Part shown: piece by piece, positions 22,666-34,401 of the stretch
Numbering within the stretch: position 1 is the first letter of the stretch
How the letters are laid out: each line of letters opens with the position of its first letter
Source: Candidatus Mycoplasma haematohominis
Lineage (GTDB): Bacteria; Bacillota_I; Bacilli_A; Mycoplasmatales; Mycoplasmoidaceae
Length of the DNA stretch: 64,000 nt
Direction: 5' to 3'
Assembly (NCBI RefSeq): GCF_902712995.1
Contig: NZ_CACTIB010000008.1
Location: forward strand, 124,001-188,000
Notes under the pieces: generated by a model
What the model saw: only the letters and a program-made list of their open reading frames with translations
Told to the model about the DNA's origin: nothing
The model's database searches: none
Translations under genes and position numbers: made by a program

Positions 22666-24828
22666 ATGGTTGATTGAATTTCTTTGTTGTCTGCTTTATT
22701 GGGGGAGAATAATTACAATTCTACTTCTAATTTAGAGATACCTGTTGATTTGCATATTTATGATACCTATTATGGGTATCATGACTCATACAAATTCATA
22801 GATGAATATTCTTTCGATAACAAAATATTAATTTTTGATCAGAAGTTACACAGAGATCAAAGTAGTTCAAACAATCACGGTTTAGAAAATATCAAGTATT
22901 TAAATAAGACTAGATTTTTAAATAGAGAGTACCAGAAAGAAAAACATCATAGAGATCATAGGATAGATTGGACTAATAACAATGGAAGAACAAACTTAAA
23001 AGATATTCTGAGATTAGATCTTACAAAGAAAGATATTTTTACTCCTATAGCGAAGAATATTTATCTTGATTATTCTCACAAACACTCTTCTAAGATTGAT
23101 TTCTATTCTTTCTATTTTGATAAAGGCGATGAAGATAATAAAGTTTGAAAACTTTCTTTTGGGAAATTGAAGTCTAACAAAAAGACTCTTGAGAATTTAT
23201 ATACATCAGGAGTAAATATAGATCATAGTTCTAAATGTAGTTCTGCTACTAGAAATTATCATAGGTCTCAGATAAAAAATTTTTATTTTGAAGAAGAGGG
23301 ATTTGAAGGTGTATGTGAACAGTTAGATATTGCTTGGTACAACATAAATTTTCCTAGTCAAAAAACTTTATGGTCTACTCCTTATGTCGCCTATAAATAT
23401 ACTGAAACTAATTATTGAAAAAAATCTTGACATTATTTCATTCTTGGGCACTTATTAGAGAATCAGGGAAGGAGCAGAAACTTAATTCAGAACTCTAAAG
23501 ATAACCATATCTGATTTGTAAATTATGATGATGTTTTTTCTTTAGTTTTTGAAGAGGGTAAATTTAAGCTTAAGTTAAATGAGTTTTCTGAGTTGGTTCA
23601 GAAATTGAAAGAATCTGGGAATAATAAAGAAAATACTCAACTTGTTAATTTTTTAAAGGTATCTTCTTATCTAGATTTCAAGGTTTCTTATTTTGATGGA
23701 AATAAAAAACAAGAAAAAGAGTTTAAGTTCAAAGATGTATTAGAAGACAAGGCTGTTTTTGTTGAGTCTAGTAACAAAAATGTCATTTCTCAAGCTTCAT
23801 TATCTGTTGTTCCGAGTGATAAAAATAAGGTTTCTCTAGTAGATTTTACGAGCTATAAATACAAGATTAATTTAGATAATTTGGCCATCAAATCTAAGAT
23901 ATTTGATGATGTTTATTTTGATGTAAATTTAGCTAATCAATTGTTCCCTTCTGAATTATTAGATGTTGAAAAATTAAATTCTTTGTTTGTTTTTACTTTT
24001 GATAATGAGAAATATAAATTTAGTTCATCTTCTGATGCAATTAAACAATTGGATATTAGAGGTTGGATCAACGATTGAGATGGAACTGCGCAAATTAGTT
24101 ATTTGTTTAACAATAAGAGACATACATATAACTTGAATGATATGCAGAGAATGCCTAATTTAGATGGAATTTCTTTAGAGGGAAAAAATATAGAAGATAT
24201 TCAAAGTCAATTAAAGGAAAGATATTCTGATGTTCCTTCTTATTTTTGGGGAATGATTAAATACAAACCTAGACTCTTAAATTATTTTTCTAATTCAAAT
24301 ATTAAGTTAGATATTGAATATCCTAAATTTCATGATTCTGCTTTAGTCAATATTGTTAATAGAAAGGCTTGGGAGGTTAAGAGGCAGAACATAACTATTC
24401 CTAATACTGAAGATGTTTTTCCTGTTTTGAAGAGTAACTTAAGTAAATATGATCAGATTTCTGATTTGTTTTACTTAAATGAATATTCAGCAAGCGCAGG
24501 ACTTAAAAAATCAGACTACAAATTTGAGATTGCTGATGTTTCAGAAACTCGTATGTTGATTGATGTAACCCTTGAAAAATCATCAGAAAGAATTGATAGG
24601 TTCAAATCAATGAAAGAAAAACCTTACAAAAGATACACAGTAGATTTAGAGAATGTGTCTAATAAGCTAGATAAAGATAAGAAAAATAAGGATGAAAATT
24701 CTTATTCAGGTATTGAAAATGGAATTATGTGAGGTGCTGGATCTATATTCACTTTAACTTCTTTCCTGATGCTTATCAAGAAATTTCCTATTTTGAAATC
24801 TAAATTTCTGAAATTTAAAATTATGTAA
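22666..24828 (+). CDS. Large protein of unknown function with C-terminal membrane segment
   Basis: 720 residues, ATG at 22666 with a TAA in frame upstream. I do not recognise a family. It is rich in Asn, Asp, Ser, Tyr and Lys. The body is hydrophilic and strand-like, with several Trp encoded by TGA. The only clear hydrophobic run is near the end (MWGAGSIFTLTSFLMLI, about 688-704), followed by a basic tail; the extreme N-terminus (ISLLSALLG) is only weakly hydrophobic. This suggests a C-terminally anchored protein, possibly exported. It sits between pth and rpmF, an otherwise housekeeping stretch, and has no visible paralog in the window. Confidence 0.7.
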
Positions 24829-24842
24829 AATTAATTGATAGG

Positions 24843-25022
24843 ATGGCAGTTTCACCTAGGAGAGTTTCAAAATCTAGAAAGAAAATGAGGAATTCTCATG
24901 TAGCATTAACGCCTACTCAGTTGGGCGTTTGCTCAAACTGTTCTAAGTATATTAGATCACATGCAGTCTGCAGTTGCGGATACTACAAAGGAAAAGAAAT
25001 TATTAGGAGAGGTAGTTATTAA
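24843..25022 (+). CDS. rpmF: 50S ribosomal protein L32
   Basis: 59 residues. MAVSPRRVSKSRKKMRNSH and the pair of zinc Cys motifs (VCSNCS and VCSCGYYKGKEII) are diagnostic for L32. It follows the unknown protein after 14 bases. A SecE-like reading frame begins inside its 3' third. Confidence 0.96.
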   Translation: MAVSPRRVSKSRKKMRNSHVALTPTQLGVCSNCSKYIRSHAVCSCGYYKGKEIIRRGSY

Positions 25023-25206
25023 GACTACAAAGGAAGAGGAGAAAGAGTCTGAGAGACTTTCTACTCTTTTTAGGAAGTATAAGATAAAGCAATATTTTTG
25101 AAGAAATTACAAAGACACTGAAAGACTTAAATCTTCGGTTTTAATTGTTGTAACTACAATAGCCGCAATAATACTAGGAATAATTTTTTGTGGTTTGGTT
25201 CTGTAG
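24961..25206 (+). CDS. secE: Probable preprotein translocase subunit SecE
   Basis: 81 residues from the ATG at 24961, which overlaps rpmF by 62 bases. A charged N-terminus is followed by an amphipathic stretch (YKIKQYFWRNYKDTERLKSS) and one C-terminal membrane helix (VLIVVTTIAAIILGIIFCGLVL). This layout and size fit single-span SecE of Gram-positive and mollicute type, which stabilises SecY. Primary sequence is weakly conserved and nusG does not follow, so another small tail-anchored protein is possible. A later non-ATG start (for example ATT near 25018) cannot be excluded. Confidence 0.5.
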
Positions 25207-25215
25207 TTTTAGGAG

Positions 25216-26007
25216 GTGTACATAATCTTTAGAAATAAGGCTATAGAGAAAGATATATTAGCGGGCTTTTTATCTTTTTTAGCTGGACTAATTTTCTTTT
25301 TTGAATTATTAGTAAGTATCTCAATTAATTTTTCTTTTAAGGCTTTAATTGAACAATTAGGAAAAATTACTTGTCAGAGTAATTTATTGGCTTTTTTCGT
25401 AGCTGCTTTATACTGCGTTAATCCTAATCATAGAGTTTTTAGAACTAATTTTTTACCTTTAGCTGCCGCTACTTTAATTTGATTTGCTGGATTGGGTTTT
25501 TGAATCTTGTTGTTTCCTATTTATTACATTGATTTAGGTAGTTTTTTGATTTCTCCTGAGAATATGGAGCAATCATTTGTCTTTGTATTTTTTTCAATAT
25601 GAAATCATACTGTTACTCCTTTTTTCTTTCTTATATTTTTCTATTTCTTAAATAAAAAGAAGAATCTTTGACATTTGATTCCTATTAAGACCAAGAATTT
25701 GATTTTGGTTCTTCATCTATATGAGATATTGTGAGTTTCTTGAAATATCTTTATTAGTTTGCTTGGGGATATATTCCCTACTTATGGAATCCTAACTAAC
25801 TTCAATCCCTATACTAAATTTGAGACAGACGATTTTTCTAACTTATTTAGTATTAGATTCTTGATAGCTTCACATCTTTTCTGTTGATTCTTATCTTTAG
25901 CTATTGGAGTTATTTTTTCTTCCGTGGCTATTAAATTTAGAGCAATGAATTTTTACGATTTAACGGGATATACTACTGTGAATACTGCTGATAGGGTTTG
26001 AAGATAA
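25216..26007 (+). CDS. Multi-pass membrane protein, possibly Pr6Pr-like
   Basis: About 263 residues with roughly six membrane segments. The centre reads FFSIWNHTVTPFFFLIFFYF, then a loop and LHLYEILWVSWNIFISLLGD, reminiscent of the Pr6Pr/YwaF-type pattern of a His in a helix followed by a Pro; this is a tentative likeness only. The GTG at 25216 overlaps a perfect AGGAGG (25211-25216), which is too close for it to serve as ribosome binding site. An ATA (25222) or ATC (25225) start, allowed in code 4, would have normal spacing. It is convergent with nrdF. Confidence 0.7.
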
Positions 26008-26016
26008 GAAAGTTTT

Positions 26017-27000
26017 TTAAAACTGAAAGTCTTCGTCTTTAACTTCTTCTATTTTTGTTGGTTTTATGTAGCCATTTCCTTTAGAGCTAAAGAAATCATG
26101 ATTTTTAGTTGTTGTTTTTAATCCGTTAAATACTATTGAGCTGATATCTTCAGCTGTTGTATCATATTCTTCCTTTAGTTGTAAGTTTTGTAACGCTTTA
26201 TTGGCGTTGTATTCTAAAAATTTTTTTACTTCGTCTACTAATCCTATTTTGGTATATATTTCTTTCGTATATTCGATTTCATTTTCCATCAGTTCTTTTA
26301 GTAGTTCTCTAGCTTTTTTATCAAACATAGCTTGTTTTTCTGGATTTCAAGTTTTGTAGATTTCGTTTGCTAAAAGTCCTATATATACACCGTGTATGGC
26401 TTCATCCCTAATTATTAAATTTATTATCTCTCCGCTGTTGACCATTAATCCTTTTCCTGAAAGGAGGAGAATGTAATAGAAACCGGAGTAAAAAAGAAAA
26501 CTTTCTAGGAAAACAGATGCTACCATTGCCATGTAAAGTGTTTCTTCATTTTCTATAGTTTCATAGTATTTGACTACTATAGATAGTTTTTTTTGTAAGT
26601 GAATTTGTTTTTCTGATCATGCAAATAGTTCGTCTATTTCTTCTGTAGTGCATAGAGTTGAGAAGATAGAAGAGTAACTTTTGGCGTGCATATGTTCCAT
26701 CATGGCCATGAATTGAAGAACAGCTACAGTGTGATGACTTTCTATAGCGCTAGCTATACTGTTCATCCCTATAGTTCCTTGGTGAGTATCTAGAAGAGTT
26801 AATCCTACTAGTACTTTTTTGTAAACATCTCTTTCATCTTCAGACAGTTCATTTCAGACTATCTTGTCTCCGCTAAGAGGTATTTCTTCATCAATTCAAA
26901 ATTGTCTAACGTTTTGGTCTCAAAACGCTTTTGAATACGTATCGTCTATTTTGTTTCAGTTTACGCCAGTAAAGACAGGTTTTTTGCTTTTAAATATCAC
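26017..27000 (-). CDS. nrdF: Ribonucleoside-diphosphate reductase, beta subunit (class Ib)
   Basis: 327 residues, GTG start at 27000 after an in-frame TAG. GVNWNKIDD is the typical N-terminal entry. Metal ligands are all visible: Asp in LTLLDTHQG, Glu and His in [11 protein letters not shown], Glu in [12 protein letters not shown], and Glu and His in IIRDEAIHG. The radical Tyr is the Y of KSYS. It houses the Mn/Fe-tyrosyl radical cofactor for NrdE. It is unlike the metal-free class Ie subunits of some mollicutes, which have lost several of these Glu. It is divergent from nrdI. Confidence 0.95.
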
Positions 27001-27103
27001 TTCTGATAAGAGATTTAATTTTCACTATGATTAAATTTTACGGTTTGTTATTTTTAAAACAATTGAAGTTAAATTTTTTGAAATTTGTATTGCTAAATAA
27101 TCT

Positions 27104-27475
27104 ATGAAATTAGTTTATGCTTCAAGAACTAATAATATTGAGAGGATAGTTCAAAAGTTGAATTTGCCTGAAGAACAACTTTTGAATATATCGAATGGAT
27201 ATTCAGGAGTTATTAACGAAGAGTATTGTTTATTTACTTATACAGATATGTTGGGTTCAATACCAAAAGTAGTTGATGATTTTTTAAAAATTAATCATAA
27301 ATATTTAAAAGGAGTAGCAGGAAGCGGCAATAGAAACTTTGGAGCTAATTTTTGTTTAGCTGCAGAAAAAATATCTATAAAGTACGGAGTTGAATTATTG
27401 GCTAAATTTGAATTAGCAGGAAGTGATAAAGAGATAGAAAGATTCAAAAAAAAATACAAAGAATTATTTTCTTAA
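27104..27475 (+). CDS. nrdI: NrdI flavodoxin-like protein
   Basis: 123 residues. VYASRTNNIERIVQKL is the flavin phosphate-binding loop and VAGSGNRNFG is the NrdI signature. It supplies the oxidant that activates the dimanganese centre of NrdF. It lies between nrdF (divergent) and nrdE (downstream). The 98-base gap to nrdE contains a short perfect inverted repeat, TTCGA-GAGCG-TCGAA, at 27495-27509. Confidence 0.95.
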   Translation: MKLVYASRTNNIERIVQKLNLPEEQLLNISNGYSGVINEEYCLFTYTDMLGSIPKVVDDFLKINHKYLKGVAGSGNRNFGANFCLAAEKISIKYGVELLAKFELAGSDKEIERFKKKYKELFS

Positions 27476-27573
27476 ATTCTTTAAATAAAGATTCTTCGAG
27501 AGCGTCGAATTAACTTTGACACACATAAAATACTACTTGAGAATTTTCATTTTTTTATTATTGTTTAGGGGTT

Positions 27574-29679
27574 ATGGAAGGGGATAGGTTGAGAAAGTCC
27601 TTGGAGTTAAACAGCAGGATAACTCTTAGAAATTCTGATGGTTTTTTTAGGTTGGAATATGACAAGGAAGCCATTCAAGAATTCGAATCTTATGTAAATG
27701 AAAATTTAGAGATAGATTTATTCGGTATAGACAAGATTAAGTGATTGATAGAGAATAATTTTTATGTTGAAGATTTGATGCAGGGGTATGAGGAAGAGCA
27801 AGTTAAAGAGATAATTGATTTTGTTTATGGTTACAAATTTAAGTTTTCCAGTTATATGGCCATTAAGAAGTTTTATGATAGCTATGTTCTTAAGACTGAT
27901 GATAAGAAGAAATTTTTAGAGAAATATGAAGACAGAATAATTGCATGCGCTTTATTTTTAGGAAAAGGTAATTTTGCTTTCGCTAAGAGGTTAGCGAAGG
28001 TAATGATTGAGCAGAAGTATCAACCAGCAACTCCTAGTTTTTCAAATGCAGGTAAGAAAAGATCTGGAGAGTTGGTTTCTTGTTTTTTATTGGAAATGGA
28101 TGATTCTATAAATTCCATTAATTTCATTATTTCTACTTCTATTCAATTGTCAAAACTTGGCGGAGGAGTATCAATTAATTTGAGTCGTTTAAGAGCTAGG
28201 GGGGCAAGAATTAAGAATATAGCTGCTGCAGCTTCTGGAATAATTCCGGTTATGAAGATACTTGAGAATGTTTTTGATTATGCAGATCAGTTGGGACAAA
28301 GAAGAGGTGCAGGAGCTGCTTTCTTGAATATTTTTCATATGGATGTTATTGATTTCTTGGACTGTAAAAAAATTAATGCAGATGAAAAATCTAGGATTCA
28401 AACACTTTCAATTGGTTTGATAGTGCCTGATAAATTTATTGAACTTTGCAAGAAAGGCGAAGATCTTTATATGTTTGAGCCGCATTCCATTTTTAGAAAA
28501 TATGGGGTTTCTATATCAGATATAGATATGAACGAATGATATGAAAAGTTGGCCGCCGATAAAGACGTTATTAAGAAATCTATTTCTGCTAGAAGTATGT
28601 TGAATTTGATAGCTCGTATACAGTTTGAATCTGGTTATCCTTACTTAATTTTTGTAGATACGGCAAATAAAAACAATCCTCTTAAAGAGATTGGAAAGAT
28701 AGGGATGAGTAATCTTTGTACAGAGATATTTCAAATACAGGAGGTTTCAAATATTAAGGATTATGGTGAACCAGATGATATTAAGTATGATGTTTCTTGC
28801 AATTTAGGATCTCTTAATATTCATTCTCTTTTTGAGGGAGATAAGAATTTACAGGAAGTGGTTGATGTTGCTATGAGAGCACTTACAGCTGTTTCCGACA
28901 TAACTAAGATTGTGAATGCTCCTGGTGTTTTAAAAGCTAATAAAGAATTACATTCTGTTGGATTGGGAGCTATGAATTTGGCTGGATTTTTGGCCAAAAA
29001 CAAAATAGGTTACGATGATCCTCTTACTATAGAGTTTGCTGATGTTTTGTTTGCTGCAATTAATTATTACTCTATATTGTCTAGCGCAAATATAGCTAAA
29101 GAAAGAGGGCAAACTTTTAAGGGTTTTGAAAAGTCTGAATATGCTAATGGAAATTATTGGAAGCAATATTTAGAGAATGATTTCTTGCCTAAATCGCAAA
29201 AGGTTAAGGAATTATTTGAGGGCATGAAGTTGCCTACGAAAGAGGATTGAGCAAATTTAAAAACGTTTGTAGAAAAATATGGTTTATTTAATGCTTATAG
29301 AATGGCTATTGCTCCAACTCAAACTATTAGTTATGTTCAGAATTCTACTTCTTCTGTTGGACCAATAGTGGATTTGATAGAGACTAGGTTGTATGGGAAT
29401 TCTTTAACTTATTATCCTATGCCTTTCTTGGATAAGAGTACTCTTTTTTATTACAAAACAGCTTATACCCTTGACCAGACAAAAATAATTGATTTGGTTT
29501 CTACTATTCAGAAGCATGTAGATCAAGGTATTTCTACAATCTTGTACGTAACCAATAAAACTTCAACCAGAGAATTAATTAAGTTGTATTTGTATGCTTG
29601 AAATAAAGGATTGAAGTCTCTTTACTATACAAGAACTAAGAATTTAGAAATAGAAGAGTGTATTGCCTGTTCAGTTTAA
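27574..29679 (+). CDS. nrdE: Ribonucleoside-diphosphate reductase, alpha subunit (class Ib)
   Basis: 701 residues, the normal NrdE length, with no ATP cone. Redox Cys occur in GELVSCFLLEMDDS and YDVSCNLGSLNIHSL; the thiyl radical Cys and Glu are in MSNLCTEIF. The active-site Tyr region is IAPTQTISYVQNSTSS. The C-terminal shuttle is ECIACSV, ending two residues after the CxxC. It reduces NDPs to dNDPs with NrdF, and NrdI as activator. NrdH is not seen nearby. Confidence 0.97.
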
Positions 29680-29698
29680 AAGTTGTTCTAAAAAAGGA

Positions 29699-31021
29699 TT
29701 AATAATCCAGTTGATTGTAACATCTAGGGTAAGTAATAGCATCTTTTATGTTTTTTAATCCGGTAGCGTAAAGAACTAGTCTCTCAAAGCCGCATCCAAA
29801 TCCTGCTGAAGAGTGATATCCATATCTTCTTAGTTGAACATATCAACTTAAGCAATCTATTGATATTTCTTTCTCTCTAGCTTTTTGTTCTATTAAATCA
29901 AGAGTACTTTCTCTTTCTGACCCTCCCATTAATTCCCCTACACCTGGAACTAATAAATCTACTGAACTTACTACTATTCCATCTACTTCTTTCATGTAGA
30001 AAGATTTAATTTTTTTAGGATAGTTGTATACGAATACTGGCTTATCGAAAGTTTCAGTTATATATTTTTCTTGTTCTGAACTCAAGTCATCTCCAAAACT
30101 TACTTCAAATGAACCTTTCTTCAGGATCTCGATTGCGTCTTTGTATTCTAATCTTTCGAAGTCTCTTTTAACTAGGTGATCTAGTTTCTCAAGAAGCTTT
30201 AAATTATCTGGCAGTCTTTCGCTTAAGAATAGTAATTCTGTTTTGAAATCTTTCATAATTCCTTTTATTACGGTTTTCATGAAATGCTCCATTATGTGCA
30301 TCAATTCGTTTAGATCACAAAAGGCTATTTCTGGTTCTATCATTCAGAATTCGGCTAAGTGGTTAGATGTATTAGATTTTTCTGCTCTGAAAGTAGGTCC
30401 AAATGTGTAGACTTTGTGCAAGCCTAAAGCTAACGCTTCTGCATGAAATTGGCCACTAACACTTAACAAAGCTTTCTTTTTGAAAAATTTTTCTGAGTCA
30501 GAAATTACGAATGCTTCTGCTCCTCCTTCGCAGTTATTTCCAGTTATTATTGGCGCTTGTATTCAGAAGAAACCCTCATCATAGAAAAATTTATGAATGT
30601 AATGGTTAAGACCATTTTTTATTGCGTTAACGGCTGTGAATATGCCAGTTCTATGTCTTATGTGCGCTATTTCTCTCAAATATTCAAATGAATGTCCTTT
30701 CTTTTGAATTGGAAATTCTTCTGATCTTCTGATTACTGTTAATTTGTCTGCAGCAAACTCATAGTCTTGTTTTTCTCCTTTTGATGCAACTACTTTGCCA
30801 TGGGCTTCAATAGCACTTCCTATGCTTATATCTGTTATTGGTTTTCTATAAGTTATCTGTAAGTTTTCAAACGTACTTCCATCGTTTATTCTGATGAAAG
30901 AAATAGTTTTTCCGTGTAATTGGTGACTTTTTACTCAACCTCTTATGGTTAATTCTTCACCCAACTTATCTCCTTTTAGTATTTTCTTTATGTTTATTAG
31001 GTGTTCTGTTGTATGTGACAT
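29699..31021 (-). CDS. asnS: Asparaginyl-tRNA synthetase
   Basis: 440 residues. An OB-fold ([20 protein letters not shown]) is followed by class II motifs: [20 protein letters not shown] (motif 2) and [20 protein letters not shown] (motif 3). [16 protein letters not shown] is typical of AsnRS. Start is the ATG at 31021. It charges tRNA-Asn, so Asn-tRNA does not depend on the GatCAB enzyme also encoded here. It is convergent with nrdE (19 bases between stops). Confidence 0.97.
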
Positions 31022-31095
31022 TTCAATCCTTTTTTACAAATGTTAATTTTGTTTTTCTTGCTATAAATATTTTCTTTTAAAAAAAGCAACACTTA

Positions 31096-33102
31096 TTATT
31101 CTCCTAATTGTTGCAATATTTCTTCCTCTGTAAGTATTTGTATTTCTTTTTCTTCTGCTTTTGCCAATTTAGAACCAGCTTCTTCACCTGCTATCAAGAT
31201 ATCTGTATTAGAGCTGATATTGTTTTGTATTATTGCTCCGTATTTCTTAGAAAGTAGTTTTGAGAATTCATTTCTAGGTTTACTTAGTTTTCCTGTAATG
31301 ACTATTCTTTTTCCAGTAATAAAGCTTTCTTTTATAGTTTCTTTAGATGGATTAAATTCTGTATTTTTAAATAGCCCGAATTCTTGTAGTTCTTTTATAA
31401 GTTGCCTATTTTTTTCCTGATTTATTCAATTGAATATAGATTCAGCTCCTTTTTCTCCAATTCCGGTAACTTGTCTAAGAGATTCTATATTTGTGTCTAA
31501 AAGAGCGTTTATATTTGGATAGATCTGACCTATATTTTGTGTCGCTTCTTCCCCTATGAAAGTTATTCCTAAACCGAATAGAAGGTTGGTTCATTCTCTA
31601 TCTTTGCTTTTTTCTATTGCTTCAATTAGGTTATTAAAAGACTTTTCTTTTATTTTGATATCTGCCTCTATTATTTCTTGTTTTTTGTCTTTTATTTTGT
31701 AGATATCTGTTATTTCATCGAGTATTCCTAATTTGTGTAACTTAACTATTATGTGAATGCTTAAGCCCTCTATATCTGCCGCTTCTCTCGAGCATCAGTG
31801 AGCTAGTCTGGCATATTTTTTTTCTGTGCAGTTTTCATTTACACAGAATTGAGTAGTTAATTGTTCTCTTTCTTCTAATAAAGATTCACAACTAGGACAT
31901 TTATCTGTGATTTCTCATTTTGGTAAATCTTCTTCTCTTTTTTCTTTGTTGTACCCTACTATCTTTGGAACTACTTCGCCTGATTTGTAAATTGTTACGT
32001 AATCTCCAATTCTTAAATCTAGATCTTGTATGTATTTAGCGTTATGTAATGTTGCATATTGAATTACGCTTCCTTCTATTTCAACTGGCTCTATTTGTGC
32101 TGAATAAGTAATTTTTCCTGTTCTACCTACTGTTGCAAATATGCTTAGCAATTTACTTTCTTTTATTAGTGAAGGATATTTGTAGGCTACAGCTCATTTA
32201 GGAAATTTACTTGTATACCCTATTTCATCTAATATTCCTAGATCGTTTACTTTTATTACTAGGCCATCATAGGGTATGTTTGATTTAGATTTGTTTTCTC
32301 CAAAATCCTTTATGTATTTAAATATTTCTTCCTTGTCTGAAAGTACTATTAATTTTTCATGACATTCAAAACCTAATTTTCCCAGCGTTTCTAAAACTTC
32401 ACTTTGTTTTTTTAGACCTAAAGATTCTGAATTTAAGATCTGATAGGCTCTTAGTCTTAATTTTTTTCCTTTTATTTTTCCTGCTTCCTTTAGTCTTAGG
32501 GTTCCGGCTACATAGTTTCTGTGGTTAGCAAAAGTTTTTTCTCCTGAATTTTTTATTTTTTCAAAATCACTTTTAGTTACATATATTTCTCCTCTTATTA
32601 TTAGTTTTTCTGGAATTGGCTTTTTGCTTAATATCCTTAAAGGTACGGAATCTACATAGATTATTTTGTTTGTTAGATCCTCTCCTTTTTTTCCATCTCC
32701 TCTACTTAATGCTCTTTTTAAAAAGCCATTTTCATAGAATAGGCTTATTGAAGCTCCATCTATTTTTGGTTCGAAAACATATTCGAAATTTTTGGCAGAA
32801 GTTATTTCTTCACAATGAATAAAAAATAAGTCTAAATCTTCAAAATTAAATATGTTGTTTAGAGATAGCATAGGAATTTCATGTTCAACATTTATTTCTC
32901 CTGAGTTATAGAAACCTACTCTTTGGGTGGGGGAATCTGGAGTTATTAATTCTGGGTTTTGCTTTTCTAGTTCTATTAATTCTTTTAATTTGTAGTCGTA
33001 TATGTCATCACTCTCTAAATCTCCTAAACCTGAGTAGTATGCTTCCTCTAGTTTTTTAAGCTCATCTCTCAGAGTTTTTATTTTTTCTTCTAGTGTAGAC
33101 AT
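31096..33102 (-). CDS. ligA: NAD-dependent DNA ligase
   Basis: 668 residues, full length. The adenylation Lys is in FEPKIDGAS (KxDG). SRGDGKKGEDLT and RGEIYV follow, then an OB domain (VGRTGKITYSAQIEPVEI), a four-Cys zinc finger (CPSCESLL and FCVNENC), helix-hairpin-helix repeats (VTGIGEKGAESIF) and a C-terminal BRCT domain (GKRIVITGKLSKPRNEFSKL). It joins Okazaki fragments and repair nicks. It is divergent from mnmA. Confidence 0.98.
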
Positions 33103-33134
33103 GTTCTAAATTTCAATAAATAAATAATAAATGT

Positions 33135-34241
33135 ATGAAGGTGATAATTGCTTTGTCAGGAGGTGTTGATTCTGCAGTAGCTGCATTTTTGTTGAAGAAG
33201 CAGAATTATGAAGTTATTGGAGTTCATATGCAAAATTGGGATGTTGAATTAAACGAAGGTTTGATTAGAAGTGAAAAAGGCTGCAGTGGGAAAAGGGATT
33301 TAGAAGACGTAAAAAGAATATGCGATACATTGAATATCCCTTTACACGTGTACACTTTTGTTCCTGAATATTGAGAGAAAGTATTTATTCCTTATATAGA
33401 TTCTCTTGAAGAAAATCTGAATACTAATCCCGATATTTTTTGTAATTATCACATCAAATTTGGGGTTCTGTTTGATAAGGTTGTTGAGGATTTTGGAAAA
33501 GACATAAAGTTAGCTACTGGCCATTGAGCAAAAATAATACAGGAAAATAACAGGTATTATTTAGGCGTTTGTTCTAATAAGTTTAAAGATCAAACTTATT
33601 TTTTAAGTGCGTTGACAGAGCAAAAATTATCTAAAGTTATCTTTCCTCTTGCGGAATTTACTTCTAAAGAAGAAATAAGAGAAATAGCTAAACAAATAGG
33701 AATTTTTACTTGAGATAAAAAGGATTCTGTTGGCATTTGCTTTATAGGTAAGAGGAATTATCGAGATTTTTTAAGTAATTACATAGAAGAGAAAGAGGGA
33801 AATTTAGTGGATATTGAAACTAATGAAATTTTGGGAAAACATAGAGGAACTCATTTATATGTATTACATCAAAGGGAGGGTTTATTTTTGAAAGGATATG
33901 AGGAGAAATATTATGTTTGCGGAAAAGATGTGGAGAAGAATATTGTTTATTTGTGTAGAAAGTCAGCTATTCCTAAATACTTACATAAGTCTTTAACAAG
34001 ATGTAAAAAATTACATTGAATAAATAAAGATAAGAAATTAAATATTGGTGATGATGTTTATGTTAAGGCTAGACATAGTCCAAAATTTTTTAAGGCAAGA
34101 ATTTTGGAAATAGATGATTTTGAGTGTCTTATGGAGCATGAAAAAATGTATGTCACTTCTCCTGGCCAGGCTATTGTTTTTTACGAGATGGGAGATTCAA
34201 TTAAGTGTTTAGGTATGGGAATATACTTTGACCATAAATAA
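33135..34241 (+). CDS. mnmA: tRNA-specific 2-thiouridylase MnmA
   Basis: 368 residues. The PP-loop is ALSGGVDSAVAAFLLK (residues 6-21). The two catalytic Cys are in DIFCNYHIKFG (about 103) and DSVGICFIG (about 201). TGHWAKI and FKDQTYFLSAL are also family hallmarks. It thiolates U34 of Lys, Gln and Glu tRNAs. It complements MnmE, encoded at 53.3 kb, which acts on the same wobble uridine. Confidence 0.97.
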
Positions 34242-34401
34242 AGATTTTGCAAACGATATTTATAAGGTTTGTGGATGCTATGATTTTGTTTAAAGTAGGG
34301 ATTTAAGTGATTATTTTTAGTTCTTGATAAAGTCTGAATTTTTGTGCTTGTTTGGCACTTGTAAAAATAAATTTGATTTTTAAAATCAGAACTGTTTGGT
34401 A

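Noticed and set aside
27495..27509. Inverted repeat TTCGA-GAGCG-TCGAA between nrdI and nrdE as NrdR box or terminator
   Set aside because: Too short, not followed by a T-run and not matching the NrdR box pattern
34242..34401. T-box riboswitch in the 160-base leader of alaS
   Set aside because: Only short palindromes (GTGC...GCAC near 34350, TGATTTT-T-AAAATCA near 34380); no T-box core sequence or terminator found
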